Positions 1-9,196 of a stretch of DNA of 64,000 nucleotides are shown in pieces. Where the stretch lies: positions 496,001 through 560,000 of the forward strand of contig AHHB01000037.1 in assembly GCA_000242815.2 (NCBI GenBank), in the 5' to 3' direction. The first letter of the stretch is position 1, and every line of letters starts with the position of its first letter. A program made the translations under genes and the position numbers. Origin of the DNA: Janthinobacterium lividum PAMC 25724 (GTDB taxonomy: Bacteria > Pseudomonadota > Gammaproteobacteria > Burkholderiales > Burkholderiaceae_D). The notes beneath the pieces were generated by a model. That model saw nothing but the letters and a program-made list of their open reading frames with translations. It had not been told where the DNA came from and did no database searches.

Positions 1-473
1 ATGACAAGTGCCAGATCGGCGTCGTCACCGACATGGGCAGCCTTGAAAGCGTCAAGGATTTCGACGTGCTGGACGATGCCGGCCTGTACAAGGCAGTGCG
101 CAGCCAGGTCGACGTGGTGATGCCAACGGGCGTGGCCGTGTTGAACGCCGCCAACGCGCAAGTGCTGGAACTGGCCGAGCTGTGCGACGGCAGCGTGACC
201 CTGTATGCGCAGGACGGCAGCCTGGCCGCCATCGCAGCGCAACTGGCTGCCGGCCAGCGCGCCGTGTTCGTGCGCGACAAGCACATTGTACTGGCCGAAG
301 GCGGCAGCGAAACGGTCTTGCTGTGCCTGGACCTGCTGAAACCGGCCACGGTCGGCAATGTCGATAGCGTGCTGGCCGTTGCGGCCGCCGCGTGGGCCCT
401 GAACCTGCCCGTCGACCTGATCTGCGCGGGCCTTCGCACCTTCGACGCGGCACCCGGCTGCATCGGCAACTAA
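1..473 (+). CDS. cphA: Cyanophycin synthetase, C-terminal part (5' end outside window)
   Basis: The reading frame is open from the first bases (codons start at position 3) and encodes DKCQIGVVTDMG at once, a Mur-ligase-like segment of CphA, the ATP-dependent enzyme that polymerises aspartate and arginine into cyanophycin. The same layout (GVAVLNA, then a short strand-rich stretch, then GLRTFD) recurs in the second CphA copy downstream. This protein stops at about the point where the copy at 671-3240 continues into its last roughly 145 residues (the NVFDYRGATLIADYGHN region). It is therefore a short-type CphA or has lost its C-terminal domain. A structured repeat begins 11 bases after the stop codon. 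The family call is strong; whether the short end is natural is uncertain. Confidence 0.8.
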   Translation, partial: DKCQIGVVTDMGSLESVKDFDVLDDAGLYKAVRSQVDVVMPTGVAVLNAANAQVLELAELCDGSVTLYAQDGSLAAIAAQLAAGQRAVFVRDKHIVLAEGGSETVLLCLDLLKPATVGNVDSVLAVAAAAWALNLPVDLICAGLRTFDAAPGCIGN

Positions 474-483
474 AAACCAGGGA

Positions 484-600
484 CGTCAAACCAAACCTAC
501 TGCGCGTCGCGATTTGCGGCCTCCGATGCTCACTGTGCATTCGCACAGCTCCGCTTCTCGGCCACAACTCACATCCGCTCGCTACGGTTTAATTTGACGT
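484..600 (+). repeat. Structured intergenic repeat, family 1, copy A
   Basis: About 117 bases lie between the two cphA genes. The outer arms pair (ACGTCAAA at 483-490 with TTTGACGT at 593-600). A central hairpin has stem CTGTGC (533-538), loop ATTC and stem GCACAG (543-548). The conserved flanking blocks GATGCTCAC and GCTTCTCGGCCAC also occur in the copies at 21952-22063 and 29939-30040 (the latter two in the opposite orientation). No ORF is evident. Confidence 0.8.
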
Positions 601-670
601 AAAAGCGCTGCAAAGAAGCCCGGCAAGGACGGCCGGGCCCACAAGAACACAACAGGATTACGGTTTAATT

Positions 671-3240
671 ATGGAAGTATCTCGCGTACGGGCCTTGCGG
701 GGCCCTAACCTCTGGAGCCACGACACCGCCGTGGAAGCCATTGTTTCCTGCACCGCGCAGGAACTCGACATTGCCCAGCTGCCCGGCTTCGAAGCCCGTC
801 TGCGGTCGCTCTTTCCACAACTGAGCCCGCTGCAACCGCTGGGCAATTACAACGCCGCGCCGATGGCGCAGGTGCTGGAACTGGCGGCGCTGGGCTTGCA
901 GGCGCAAGCCGGCTGCCCCGTCACGTTCAGCCGCACCACGCCGACGCTGGAAACGGGCATCTTCCAGGTCGTCGTCGAATATTCGGAAGAAGCCGTCGGC
1001 CGCCTGGCCCTGGAACTTGCGCAAAAAATGTGTCAGGCTGCACTCGACGACGCGCCGTTCGACCTGGCCGGCGCCCTGCATCAGTTGCAGGAACTCGATG
1101 AAGACGTGCGCCTGGGCCCTTCGACGGGCGCCATCGTCAACGCCGCCGTGGCACGCAATATCCCGTTTCGCCGCCTGACCGAAGGCAGCCTGGTGACGTT
1201 CGGCTGGGGCAGCAAGCAGCGCAAGATCCAGGCCGCCGAAATGGATGGCACCAGCGCGATTGCCGAAGCCATCGCGCAAGACAAGGAACTGACCAAGAAG
1301 CTGCTGGACTCGGCCGGCGTGCCGGTGCCGCAAGGTCGCGTCGTCATCGATGCGGATGACGCCTGGGCCGCCGCCTGCGAGATCGGCTTGCCCGTCGTCG
1401 TCAAGCCCAAGGATGGCAACCAGGGCAAGGGCGTCACCGTCAATGTCACCACGCGCGAACAGCTGACGGCCGGCTTCATTGCAGCGCAGGAGTTCCGCGA
1501 CGACATCCTCGTCGAACGCTATCTGCCGGGCCACGATTTCCGTTTGCTCGTCATCGGCAACAAGATGGTGGCAGCTGCCCGCCGCGACCCGCCGCAAGTG
1601 GTGGGCGACGGCCAGCACACGGTGCGCCAACTGGTCGAGCAGGTCAACCTGGACCCGCGCCGCGGCAGCGGCCACGCCACCTCGCTGACGAAAATCCGCT
1701 TTGACGATATCGCCCTGGCCAGCCTGGCCAAGCAAGGCTATGTGGCCGAATCGGTACCACCCGTGGGCCAGCGCGTGATTTTGCGCAATAACGCCAACCT
1801 GTCGACGGGCGGCTCGGCCACCGACGTCACCGTCGACGTGCACCCGGAAGTGGCGGCGCGCGCCGTCGCCGCCGCGCACATGGTGGGCCTCGATATCTGC
1901 GGCGTGGACGTGGTTTCCGAAGCATTTTAAAACCACTGGAAGAGCAGAACGCCGGCATCGTCGAAGTGAACGCCGCGCCGGGCCTGCGCATGCACCTGGC
2001 GCCGTCGTTCGGCAAGCCGCGCCCTGTGGGCGAAGCCATCATCGCCGCCATGTTCGCCGAGGGCGACGATGGCCGCATCCCCGTTGTCGCCGTCACCGGC
2101 ACCAACGGCAAGACCACCACTGTGCGCCTGATCGCCCACCTGCTCACCACGTCCGGCCTGCGCACGGGCATGACCAACACCGATGGCGTGTACATCGAAG
2201 GCCGCCAGATCGACAGTGGCGACTGCAGCGGCCCGCGCAGCGCGCGCAACGTGCTGCTGCACCCTGACGTCGACGCGGCCGTGTTCGAGACGGCGCGCGG
2301 CGGCATGCTGCGCGAAGGCCTGGCTTTTGACCGCTGCCAGGTTGCCGTGGTGACGAATATCGGCGCAGGCGACCACCTGGGCCTGAACTACATCACCACC
2401 GTGGAAGACCTGGCCGTGCTGAAACGCGTGATCGTGCAGAACGTGGCCGACAGCGGCGTCGCCGTGCTGAACGCCACCGACCCCGCCGTCGCGCGCATGG
2501 CCAAGAATTGCAACGGCACGGTGACCTTCTTCGCCGCCGACAAGACGCATCCCGTGATGGCCACGCACCGCGCACAGGGCAACCGCGTGGTGTACGTGGA
2601 AGACGGCAAGCTGGTCGCGGCGCAAGGCCAGGAACGCCACGAGATCGCCCTGTCGCAGGTGCCGATCACGCGCAATGGCGCCATCGGCTTCCAGGTCGAC
2701 AACGTCATGGCTTCGCTCGCCGCCGCCTGGGCCGTGGGCCTGGACTGGAAAACCATCGCGCTGGGCCTGAAAACCTTTGCCAATGAAGCCGACAATGCAC
2801 CGGGCCGCTTCAACGTGTTTGACTATCGTGGCGCCACCTTGATCGCCGACTACGGCCACAATCCGGACGCCATCCTGGCGCTGGTGCAGGCCGTGGAGAG
2901 CATGCCGGCCAAGCGCCGTTTGGTGGTGATCAGCGGTGCCGGCGACCGCCGCGACGAAGATATCCGCCAGCAAACGGAAATCCTCGGCGCCGCCTTCGAT
3001 GACGTGCTGCTGTACCAGGACCAGTGCCAGCGCGGCCGCGCCGACGGCGAAGTCGTGGCGCTGCTGCGCCAGGGCTTGAACGGCGCCAAGCGCACCAGCC
3101 ATATCGATGAAATCAACGGCGAATTCGTCGCCATCGACAAGGCCCTGGCACGCTTGAACGAAGGCGATCTGTGCCTGATCCTGATCGACCAGGTGGAAGA
3201 AGCGCTGGCGCACATCGCCAAGCGCGTCGCCGAAGCCTAA
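671..3240 (+). pseudogene. cphA: Cyanophycin synthetase CphA, second copy, interrupted by a one-base frameshift
   Basis: Two adjacent frames (671-1930 and about 1924-3240) together encode a full-length CphA of about 856 residues. Part one holds the N-terminal domain and the ATP-grasp domain (LPVVVKPKDGNQGKGV, then DILVERYLPGHDFRLLVIG). Part two begins in ILKPLEEQNAGIVEVNAAPG and holds the Mur-ligase-like domain with P-loop VTGTNGKTTT and the C-terminal domain. Frame one ends in VVSEAF and a stop at 1928-1930. Adding one base near 1919-1922 (GAAGC to GAAAGC) would restore VVSESILKPLEEQ. Either the gene is inactive, the two halves are made separately, or one base was lost in sequencing; both halves are otherwise undamaged. 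A strong terminator follows. Confidence 0.85.
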
Positions 3241-3261
3241 GCACTGCATCAGTGAGCACGA

Positions 3262-3288
3262 GGGCGGCCTGCGGGCCGCCCTTTTTTT
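3262..3288 (+). terminator. Rho-independent terminator after cphA
   Basis: Perfect 8-bp stem GGGCGGCC / GGCCGCCC with a TGCG loop (3262-3281), followed by seven T residues. It lies 21 bases after the second cphA stop. Confidence 0.9.
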
Positions 3289-3390
3289 GCCTGATGGAAT
3301 CTATCCGTCAGTGCAGTGATGTGGCGCAAGGTGCCGCCGCCGGGACACTTTTATGCTGGCAACTTGACTAGCGAACGCGGCGGGGACAGC

Positions 3391-3675
3391 ATGCGCGATG
3401 CACGACAGCTTGATGCACAATTATTCCAGCCCGATATCCCGGTGCGGCTCGACATGCGCACGACGGCGCTGCTCGAGCATGCACTGGCCTTGCAGAAAAT
3501 GGCCGGCACGGCCGCCGCCGCCCTGTTCCTGCACTGCCACGACGTGCCGCTGCCCATCGCCTTGCGCGTGCTGACCACGGCAGCGCGCCGCCAGCCGGCA
3601 GGGCCGCATCAGTTTGCCCGCCTGCGTCCGCGCACGACGACGCTGGCGCAGGGCTTGCCGCTACCGGCGTGCTGA
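3391..3675 (+). CDS. Small hypothetical protein (94 aa)
   Basis: This ORF starts MRDARQLDAQLFQPDIPV and has a purine-rich ribosome site (GGGGA) 5 bases before the ATG; longer upstream starts lack one. The product has no signal peptide or membrane segment and ends in a basic tail (RLRPRTTTLAQGLPLPAC). It contains two His/Cys residues in LFLHCHDVPLP. I do not recognise a family. It lies between the cphA terminator and another very small ORF, ahead of the aminotransferase. Coding status is moderately supported by codon use and the ribosome site. Confidence 0.45.
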   Translation: MRDARQLDAQLFQPDIPVRLDMRTTALLEHALALQKMAGTAAAALFLHCHDVPLPIALRVLTTAARRQPAGPHQFARLRPRTTTLAQGLPLPAC

Positions 3676-3720
3676 CCAATCCTGTTCCGTCGCCGCAAGC
3701 TATTAATCTGAGGCACGGCC

Positions 3721-3855
3721 ATGCAGGCAGCGACACCCCACGCCCGCTACGCCGCACCGATGAACCTGACCAAGGTGCATCTGGCGCAGCAACTGCGCTT
3801 TGCCCGCTGGCAGGAACTCACCACCATTTTTGTCGAACGCCTGCGCGCAGAATAG
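3721..3855 (+). CDS. Very small ORF (44 aa), hypothetical
   Basis: ATG at 3721 follows a GAGG-containing site. The predicted peptide begins MQAATPHARYAAPMNLTKVH and ends IFVERLRAE; it is amphipathic and basic with no membrane segment. It lies 44 bases before the aminotransferase and on the same strand, so it may be a leader or small partner. There is no recognisable family. Evidence is limited to start context and orientation. Confidence 0.35.
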   Translation: MQAATPHARYAAPMNLTKVHLAQQLRFARWQELTTIFVERLRAE

Positions 3856-3899
3856 GCCCACTCTGCGGCCCTCTCCCCAGCCGATAAGAAAGCGATGCC

Positions 3900-5222
3900 A
3901 TGAGCCATGTCTTCCACCGCAGCCTGACGGCCTATTACCCCATCGCCACGGGCGGCGATGGCCCTTACCTGATCGATGCAGATGGCAAGCGCTACCTCGA
4001 TGCCTGCGGCGGCGCGGCAGTCTCTTGCCTTGGCCATGCAAATGCGGCCGTCATCGCCGCCGTGCAGCAGCAGCTTGCCAGCATGGCGTATGCGCACAGC
4101 GCATTCTTTACCAGCGAACCGATGGAGCAGCTGGCCGACTTCCTCGTCGCGCGGGCACCAGCCCGCATCGACAGCGCGTATTTCGTCTCGGGCGGCTCGG
4201 AAGCGGTGGAAAGCGCGCTCAAGCTGGCGCGCCAGTATTTCGTCGAACGGGGTCAGCCGCAGCGCCGCCACATCATCGCGCGTCGCCAGAGCTACCACGG
4301 CAACACGCTGGGCGCACTGGCTGCGGGCGGCAACGCCTGGCGCCGCCAGCAGTTCGAGCCGCTGCTAGTCGACGTGACGCATGTATCGCCCTGCTACGCC
4401 TGGCGCGAGCAGCTGGCCGATGAAACGGATGCTGACTACGTGGCGCGCCTGGGCCAGGAACTGGAAGACAATATCGCCGCACTGGGCGCGGAGAACGTCA
4501 TGGCCTTCATCGCCGAACCCGTCGTCGGCGCCACGGCCGGCGCCCTGCCCGCCGTCACCGGCTATTTTGCGCGTATGCGCGACATTTGCCAGCGCCACGG
4601 CATTCTCTTGATACTCGACGAAGTCATGTGCGGCATGGGCCGCACGGGCAGCCTGTTCGCCTGCGAGCAAGAAGGCATCACGGCCGACCTGATCTGCATC
4701 GCCAAGGGCCTCGGTGCCGGCTACCAACCCATCGGCGCCGTGATGGTATCCAAGGACATCCGCGACACCATCCGCGCCGGCACAGGCTTTTTCCAGCATG
4801 GCCACACCTATATCGGCCACGCCACCGCCTGCGCCGCCGCCCTGGCCGTACAGCGGCAAATCGAGGAACGCGATTTGCTCGCCAATGTGCGCGCCATGGG
4901 TGGCTTGCTGCAAGAGCGCTTGCGCCAGCGCTTCGACGACCATGCGCACGTGGGCGACATCCGCGGCCGCGGCCTGTTCCTGGGGCTGGAACTGGTGCAA
5001 GAGCGTGCCAGCAAGCAGCCGTTCGACCCGGCCCGCCGTCTGCACGCGCGCATCAAGGCGCACGCCATGCAGGGCGGACTGATGTGCTACCCCATGGGCG
5101 GCACCATCGACGGCCTGCATGGAGACCACATCCTGCTGGCGCCGCCCTACATCATCAACGCCAGCAACGTCGATGAAATCGTCGACAAGCTTGGCGCGGC
5201 TATCGACGCTTGCGTGGGCTAG
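3900..5222 (+). CDS. Class III PLP-dependent aminotransferase
   Basis: A 440-residue fold-type I aminotransferase of the class III (omega-transaminase/ornithine) group. The signature is visible: SGGSEAVESALKLARQY near residue 97, the PLP-pyridine aspartate in LILDEV (D240), and the Schiff-base lysine in CIAKGLGAGYQPIGA (K269). Length is normal for the family. The substrate cannot be read from the sequence. The nearby cyanophycin genes make an amino-acid or beta-dipeptide-derived substrate thinkable, but that is only inference from position. The stop codon overlaps that of the convergent PAAR gene: both read from the same CTAG at 5219-5222. Confidence 0.85.
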   Translation: MSHVFHRSLTAYYPIATGGDGPYLIDADGKRYLDACGGAAVSCLGHANAAVIAAVQQQLASMAYAHSAFFTSEPMEQLADFLVARAPARIDSAYFVSGGSEAVESALKLARQYFVERGQPQRRHIIARRQSYHGNTLGALAAGGNAWRRQQFEPLLVDVTHVSPCYAWREQLADETDADYVARLGQELEDNIAALGAENVMAFIAEPVVGATAGALPAVTGYFARMRDICQRHGILLILDEVMCGMGRTGSLFACEQEGITADLICIAKGLGAGYQPIGAVMVSKDIRDTIRAGTGFFQHGHTYIGHATACAAALAVQRQIEERDLLANVRAMGGLLQERLRQRFDDHAHVGDIRGRGLFLGLELVQERASKQPFDPARRLHARIKAHAMQGGLMCYPMGGTIDGLHGDHILLAPPYIINASNVDEIVDKLGAAIDACVG

Positions 5223-5482
5223 CCTCGCCCGCTGCTGCCCACGGTGGAAATCAGGCTGGCACCGCAACTGGTCTTGTGCCCGTCAAACGCCACGGGCACG
5301 CCATCGATCAGCACCTGCGGATCACCCTCGGCTATCACGCAGCGCACATGACCTTTTATCGGGCACGCGCAAGGGTCGCCCTTGCGCGCCACGGCCACGC
5401 CCAGCACCGTACTGTTCGGCGCCGCCCCCACCACCTTGCCGCCATGGCTGGTGGGGTCATTCAAACGGATTACACCACGCAT
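5219..5482 (-). CDS. PAAR-domain protein (T6SS spike tip)
   Basis: An 87-residue protein starting MRGVIRLNDPTSHGGKVV, with a ribosome site AAGGAG upstream on the minus strand. It shows the PAAR pattern: GD(P)CACP, KGHVRCVIAEGDPQVLIDG, and a closing Cys/His region (FDGHKTSCGASL). PAAR proteins form the sharpened, metal-binding tip on the VgrG trimer of the type VI secretion system and often help load effectors. It is the last gene of the minus-strand T6SS block and has no toxin extension, so it would be a plain tip protein serving the neighbouring VgrG and lipase. Confidence 0.9.
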   Translation of the reverse strand: MRGVIRLNDPTSHGGKVVGAAPNSTVLGVAVARKGDPCACPIKGHVRCVIAEGDPQVLIDGVPVAFDGHKTSCGASLISTVGSSGRG

Positions 5483-5510
5483 GCTCTTCTCCTTGGATAA
5501 TGACAGCGCT

Positions 5511-6854
5511 TCATTGCGAGAATCCTTGGTAATACTCGCGCGCATCGTGGCGCAAGCCCCACCACGGCAAGTAAGCGTGGTTGCCGCTGCGCGCGCGGAA
5601 CCACGGTTTACCGGACTGTATCGGCCGCACCACCGCCGGCGGCGCCACCACCAGCGCCACGGGGGCAGACAGGTCGCTGGTGCCAGCCACCAGCACGGCC
5701 TTGCCGAAATGGTGCGCGTAAGCGATGCCCAGCGCCACATTCGTCAGCGCCGTGCCTGCGCCAGTCTCGCCCAGCACGGCGGTCAAATTGAAGCTTTGCT
5801 TGAGAAAGTCGAATTCCGGCAATTGCAGGGTGAGTGTCTGCGCCAGCGCACCGAGGCGTGCGGACGAATCGTGGTGCGTATTGCCGGCGTCGTGGATGAG
5901 ATAGCCGATCCCGGTCTCGTCTTGATTGGCCTTAGCCGCCGCGTCTTCGATGGCCGCCGTCCACGCCTGCACCAAGCGCGGAGGTTCGCCCTTCTTCGAC
6001 TCGAAATCCGCCGCCTGTTTCGTGCTCGGATAGCCTAGCCACGCCAGCGGCGCTCGCTGCGTCTTGTAGTCAGGGCCGGCCAGTACCAGCAGTACCAAGT
6101 TCTCGTTGATCTGCCGGTCCAGCGGCCGGCTGGGCGCATCCCAGTTCATGGCCCAGACGGTTTCTTTGGGGTGGGTTTGCAGGTAGTCGAGCGCGGCAGA
6201 AAGTGAAGTAAAACCGGCGTTGGGGCCGCCCATGGTGACGCGGACGTCTGGTGGGGTGGCGCGGGTCCAGAGAGTGGGGAAGTTGGGATTGCCAATATCA
6301 AAGATATCACCAATGTACTCGCGCACAAAATCCGTCGCATCGGCAAGATCCAGCTTTCCTTCAGGAATCGCATACTCAACATGGATGCCGGCCAACTCAC
6401 GCCAACGCGACCTGTCCTTGGCTGAATGGACGTTATAGAAATACTCGGGATCTGAAAAATACGGGCTACGGAATAAATTCATAACTTCACGAATGTACTT
6501 CCGATGATAACCACGAAACGTTTCCTCACCTTCATTTCCAGCGACGACAGGTGAAACAGCCTGTAAACTAGAATACTTGATAGGGTTTTCCTTGACCATG
6601 TCATCGGCAGGATTTGGTTGCACCAGTCCCATAGTCCACAGCAATTGCCATTCCGTGGGGTAATCCCGCCGTTGCAAAGGGTTCAGCCATTGCACGGCAA
6701 CCACTTGTGCCATGTACGGTCGCTTGACCCTGTCAGGTGAGGCGGCAACGGCATTTTCCGGCGTAACAGGCGATGCACGAAGACGCGCGCAGGCCGTCAG
6801 AAAAATTAGCGCCAAAAACACAAGTAATGCATACAAAAAAATGGATTTCGACAT
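5511..6854 (-). CDS. tla3: Tla3-like lipoprotein (DUF2875 family), T6SS lipase partner
   Basis: A 447-residue lipoprotein. A hydrophobic N-terminus ends in the lipobox LTAC (MSKSIFLYALLVFLALIFLTAC in two parts). The start at 6854 is chosen because GGAG lies 7 bases before it. From the position between a Tle3-like lipase and a PAAR gene, and from overall character, it matches the DUF2875/Tla3 group. In Pseudomonas aeruginosa, Tla3 is a Tle3 partner encoded next to tle3 and needed to load the effector on VgrG. The C-terminal part has a Gly/Ala-rich stretch (GETGAGTALTNVALGIAYAHH). It could instead be the immunity protein; the sequence alone does not decide. Confidence 0.65.
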   Translation of the reverse strand: MSKSIFLYALLVFLALIFLTACARLRASPVTPENAVAASPDRVKRPYMAQVVAVQWLNPLQRRDYPTEWQLLWTMGLVQPNPADDMVKENPIKYSSLQAVSPVVAGNEGEETFRGYHRKYIREVMNLFRSPYFSDPEYFYNVHSAKDRSRWRELAGIHVEYAIPEGKLDLADATDFVREYIGDIFDIGNPNFPTLWTRATPPDVRVTMGGPNAGFTSLSAALDYLQTHPKETVWAMNWDAPSRPLDRQINENLVLLVLAGPDYKTQRAPLAWLGYPSTKQAADFESKKGEPPRLVQAWTAAIEDAAAKANQDETGIGYLIHDAGNTHHDSSARLGALAQTLTLQLPEFDFLKQSFNLTAVLGETGAGTALTNVALGIAYAHHFGKAVLVAGTSDLSAPVALVVAPPAVVRPIQSGKPWFRARSGNHAYLPWWGLRHDAREYYQGFSQ

Positions 6855-6923
6855 GCGAGATTCTCCATGGTGGAAACAACTTGTGAGTAACATTCTTAAT
6901 AAAGGGAATCAATCGACATGGAG

Positions 6924-9173
6924 TTACCCATGCGCCATTTCACCGGACGTCGGCCTCGGATCTGGTGGCGAATTTTCACGCCTATCGATGATTAAAGTCG
7001 GCATACCAGCCTCACATCCGGACTGCATTACCCAAGCAGAAATAGTTTTCCGATGGAGCTCTCCTTTATTAAAATATTCCAGGAATTCGATGGCAGAATT
7101 ATCGTCATCCACCCACTTCAACAACCGCCAATCCGCCGCCACCCTCAACTTGCGCAGCTGCTCCGGCTTGATGCGACACACGCCTATCGCCACGTCATAT
7201 GCGAGTGCCCGCTCCGCGTGCATGGGGTTGCTCAAGATGCTGGAATGGTCGGTGGCGTAGGCGCCGGCCTGGCTGGACATCGATTCCGCTATCCGCGTGC
7301 TGCGCCATTGCTGGTAGGCGGCGTCAGGGGTGGCGTTGGGCATTTCCTGCTGCACTTTTTGGCCTGCGGGACTTTTTCCTTGCCGTAAGGCTTGCGCGCG
7401 TATCACCGCGCGCTGCTCGAATCGCAGGCGCGCCTCGTCGTCGGCCGTGCCCCGGGCAATGTCCATGCGTTTGGCTTCGTCTTTTGCCGCCTGCCCCTGC
7501 AAGCCACCGGGAGGAATTTCATGATTGGCGAAGTAATCGTCGCCGGGCGCGCGCTGCTTGCCCGCCTGGCGCGATTCGCCGGGTGGATCGTAGCCTTCGT
7601 CGAATTGCTCGCTGGTCTGACCAAAGCGCAAGGACTGCGGCTTGAAGGGCGGCAGCAAGTCGGGTGCGCTCAGTTCGATTTTCCAATCTTTGTGGGGCGA
7701 GACATTGCAGGGGCTGCGGGCCAGGCCTGTTGCCACGATAAACAAGGGCGCAAACCCGACCGTCAGGATGGTGGAAAAGAAGCCTTGGCTGGCCTCGACG
7801 CCCTGCTTGATGGAATACGACGCATATTTCTGTGCCGGAAACCAGAAGTCCTTGCCGCCCGGCGCAGGCTTGCGCCAGTGATCGCTCCAGTAGTGATAGC
7901 TGCCCTGCTTGCCCACCTCAAAACCCTGGGCAAACACGCGCTGCACGCACACGCCTGCGGCCTCGGTGGCCGCCAGTTCGCCGCCGTCCTTGCTGTCCTT
8001 GTCCAGCGAGCCCGACAGGCCGCGCCAGCCAATGCCCTCGATGGCGACGGATGACACCACCACGTCGTGCGGATTGCAATAGATGGTCACCCTGCCATAC
8101 GATGATTTCTTGCCGCCCCGGGCGGCGCCGGCAATCCCGTATTGTTCACGGTCTTTGGCGGCGGAGAAACCGTGCTGCACGTTGGCCATGCAACGGTCGA
8201 TTTCCTCGTCTGTCTGCGCCTCGCCCAGGCTGGCGCGCTGGCCGATGATGGCAAAGAAGTTTTTCAAGGTGGCGATGCGCGCCTGCACCGTCACCCGGCC
8301 CGTGCTGCCGTCCGCCGCGCGTAGATTGCTGGCCACCCAGTTCTCGGCCCTATTGCGTTTCGCCAGGCTGTACGGCGAATTGCAAATCACATAGTTGTCG
8401 GCCACGCAGGGAAAACTGCCCTTTACCTTGGGCAGCTTTGCGCCCAGAAAGGCGGCCGCCATCGCCACCATCGTGCCCTGGCTGTGGCAAACGATGGTGA
8501 CGGGCACATCGGCCTGCTGTTGGCGAATGGACTCGACCAGCCGGGCCAGACGATAGGCGGCCAGCACGAAATACAGGCGCGGCGGGCAGCTGTACACTTG
8601 CCGTTCCGAAAAGGGATTCATGTGCTGTATCTTGTTCCACAAGAATAGATCCTCGCTCAGCCCTTCCTTCCACAGGTCCGCCAGCGCGCTGCAGCCATTG
8701 GCAAACGGGCCGCCACCCCAGTAATCTTCTTCATTCAGGTAGATGCCCTTGCCATACTTTTGCAGTTCCTCGCCGGTAGCCTTGTAGCCCCAGCGAAAGC
8801 GGATCACGGGAGAAAATGTGCCGGCATCGCGGATCAAGGTATCGGCCGACATTTCCGGATGGAGAAAGCCTTCGGCCGTAATCTCGGCGCCATAGCTGAC
8901 CGCCGTCAGTTCGCCGCCCTCCACGCCGTGATGCATGATGTGCTCACAGTTACGCTTGAGGCGCTGGTTCAGGCCGTTGCACAGTCCCTCTTCGGCTGCC
9001 GCGTACCACTCGCCATCGGAATTGACGCCGTGCACGAAGATAATGACGCCAGGCAGTGGCAACTGCTGCAGCGTGTCCCTGTCGCTGCTCTGGAAATTGG
9101 CACTGCAGGAGAATTGACCGAGGATATCGATTGTGGGGTCGTCGCACAGCGGCGGGTGGGGATCGAACTGCAT
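6924..9173 (-). CDS. tle3: Tle3-like T6SS phospholipase effector (DUF3274-type alpha/beta hydrolase)
   Basis: A 749-residue protein. An N-terminal alpha/beta-hydrolase region starts with VIIFVHGVNSDGEWY (from about residue 43). The nucleophile elbow is VCHSQGT with Ser231, and a candidate acid is D370 in YCNPHDVVVSS. A hydrophobic stretch (STILTVGFAPLFIVATGLA) lies mid-protein, and a long hydrophilic C-terminal region follows. The combination, with vgrG upstream and a DUF2875-like lipoprotein and PAAR downstream, fits the Tle3 family of T6SS lipases that attack membrane phospholipids of rival bacteria. Start 9173 has a CGGAG site; it lies 23 bases after the vgrG stop. There is no separate tli3-like gene between vgrG and this gene. 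Confidence 0.75.
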   Translation of the reverse strand: MQFDPHPPLCDDPTIDILGQFSCSANFQSSDRDTLQQLPLPGVIIFVHGVNSDGEWYAAAEEGLCNGLNQRLKRNCEHIMHHGVEGGELTAVSYGAEITAEGFLHPEMSADTLIRDAGTFSPVIRFRWGYKATGEELQKYGKGIYLNEEDYWGGGPFANGCSALADLWKEGLSEDLFLWNKIQHMNPFSERQVYSCPPRLYFVLAAYRLARLVESIRQQQADVPVTIVCHSQGTMVAMAAAFLGAKLPKVKGSFPCVADNYVICNSPYSLAKRNRAENWVASNLRAADGSTGRVTVQARIATLKNFFAIIGQRASLGEAQTDEEIDRCMANVQHGFSAAKDREQYGIAGAARGGKKSSYGRVTIYCNPHDVVVSSVAIEGIGWRGLSGSLDKDSKDGGELAATEAAGVCVQRVFAQGFEVGKQGSYHYWSDHWRKPAPGGKDFWFPAQKYASYSIKQGVEASQGFFSTILTVGFAPLFIVATGLARSPCNVSPHKDWKIELSAPDLLPPFKPQSLRFGQTSEQFDEGYDPPGESRQAGKQRAPGDDYFANHEIPPGGLQGQAAKDEAKRMDIARGTADDEARLRFEQRAVIRAQALRQGKSPAGQKVQQEMPNATPDAAYQQWRSTRIAESMSSQAGAYATDHSSILSNPMHAERALAYDVAIGVCRIKPEQLRKLRVAADWRLLKWVDDDNSAIEFLEYFNKGELHRKTISAWVMQSGCEAGMPTLIIDRRENSPPDPRPTSGEMAHG

Positions 9174-9196
9174 GGTGTGCTCTCCGAGGTCGGGTT

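Noticed and set aside
1927..3249. A 440-residue minus-strand frame opposite the second half of cphA
   Set aside because: The plus strand encodes the CphA Mur-ligase domain; the minus frame has no known motif.
5382..6038. A 218-residue plus-strand frame across the PAAR and Tla3-like genes
   Set aside because: Crosses two genes with clear lipobox, PAAR motifs and ribosome sites on the other strand; no motif of its own.
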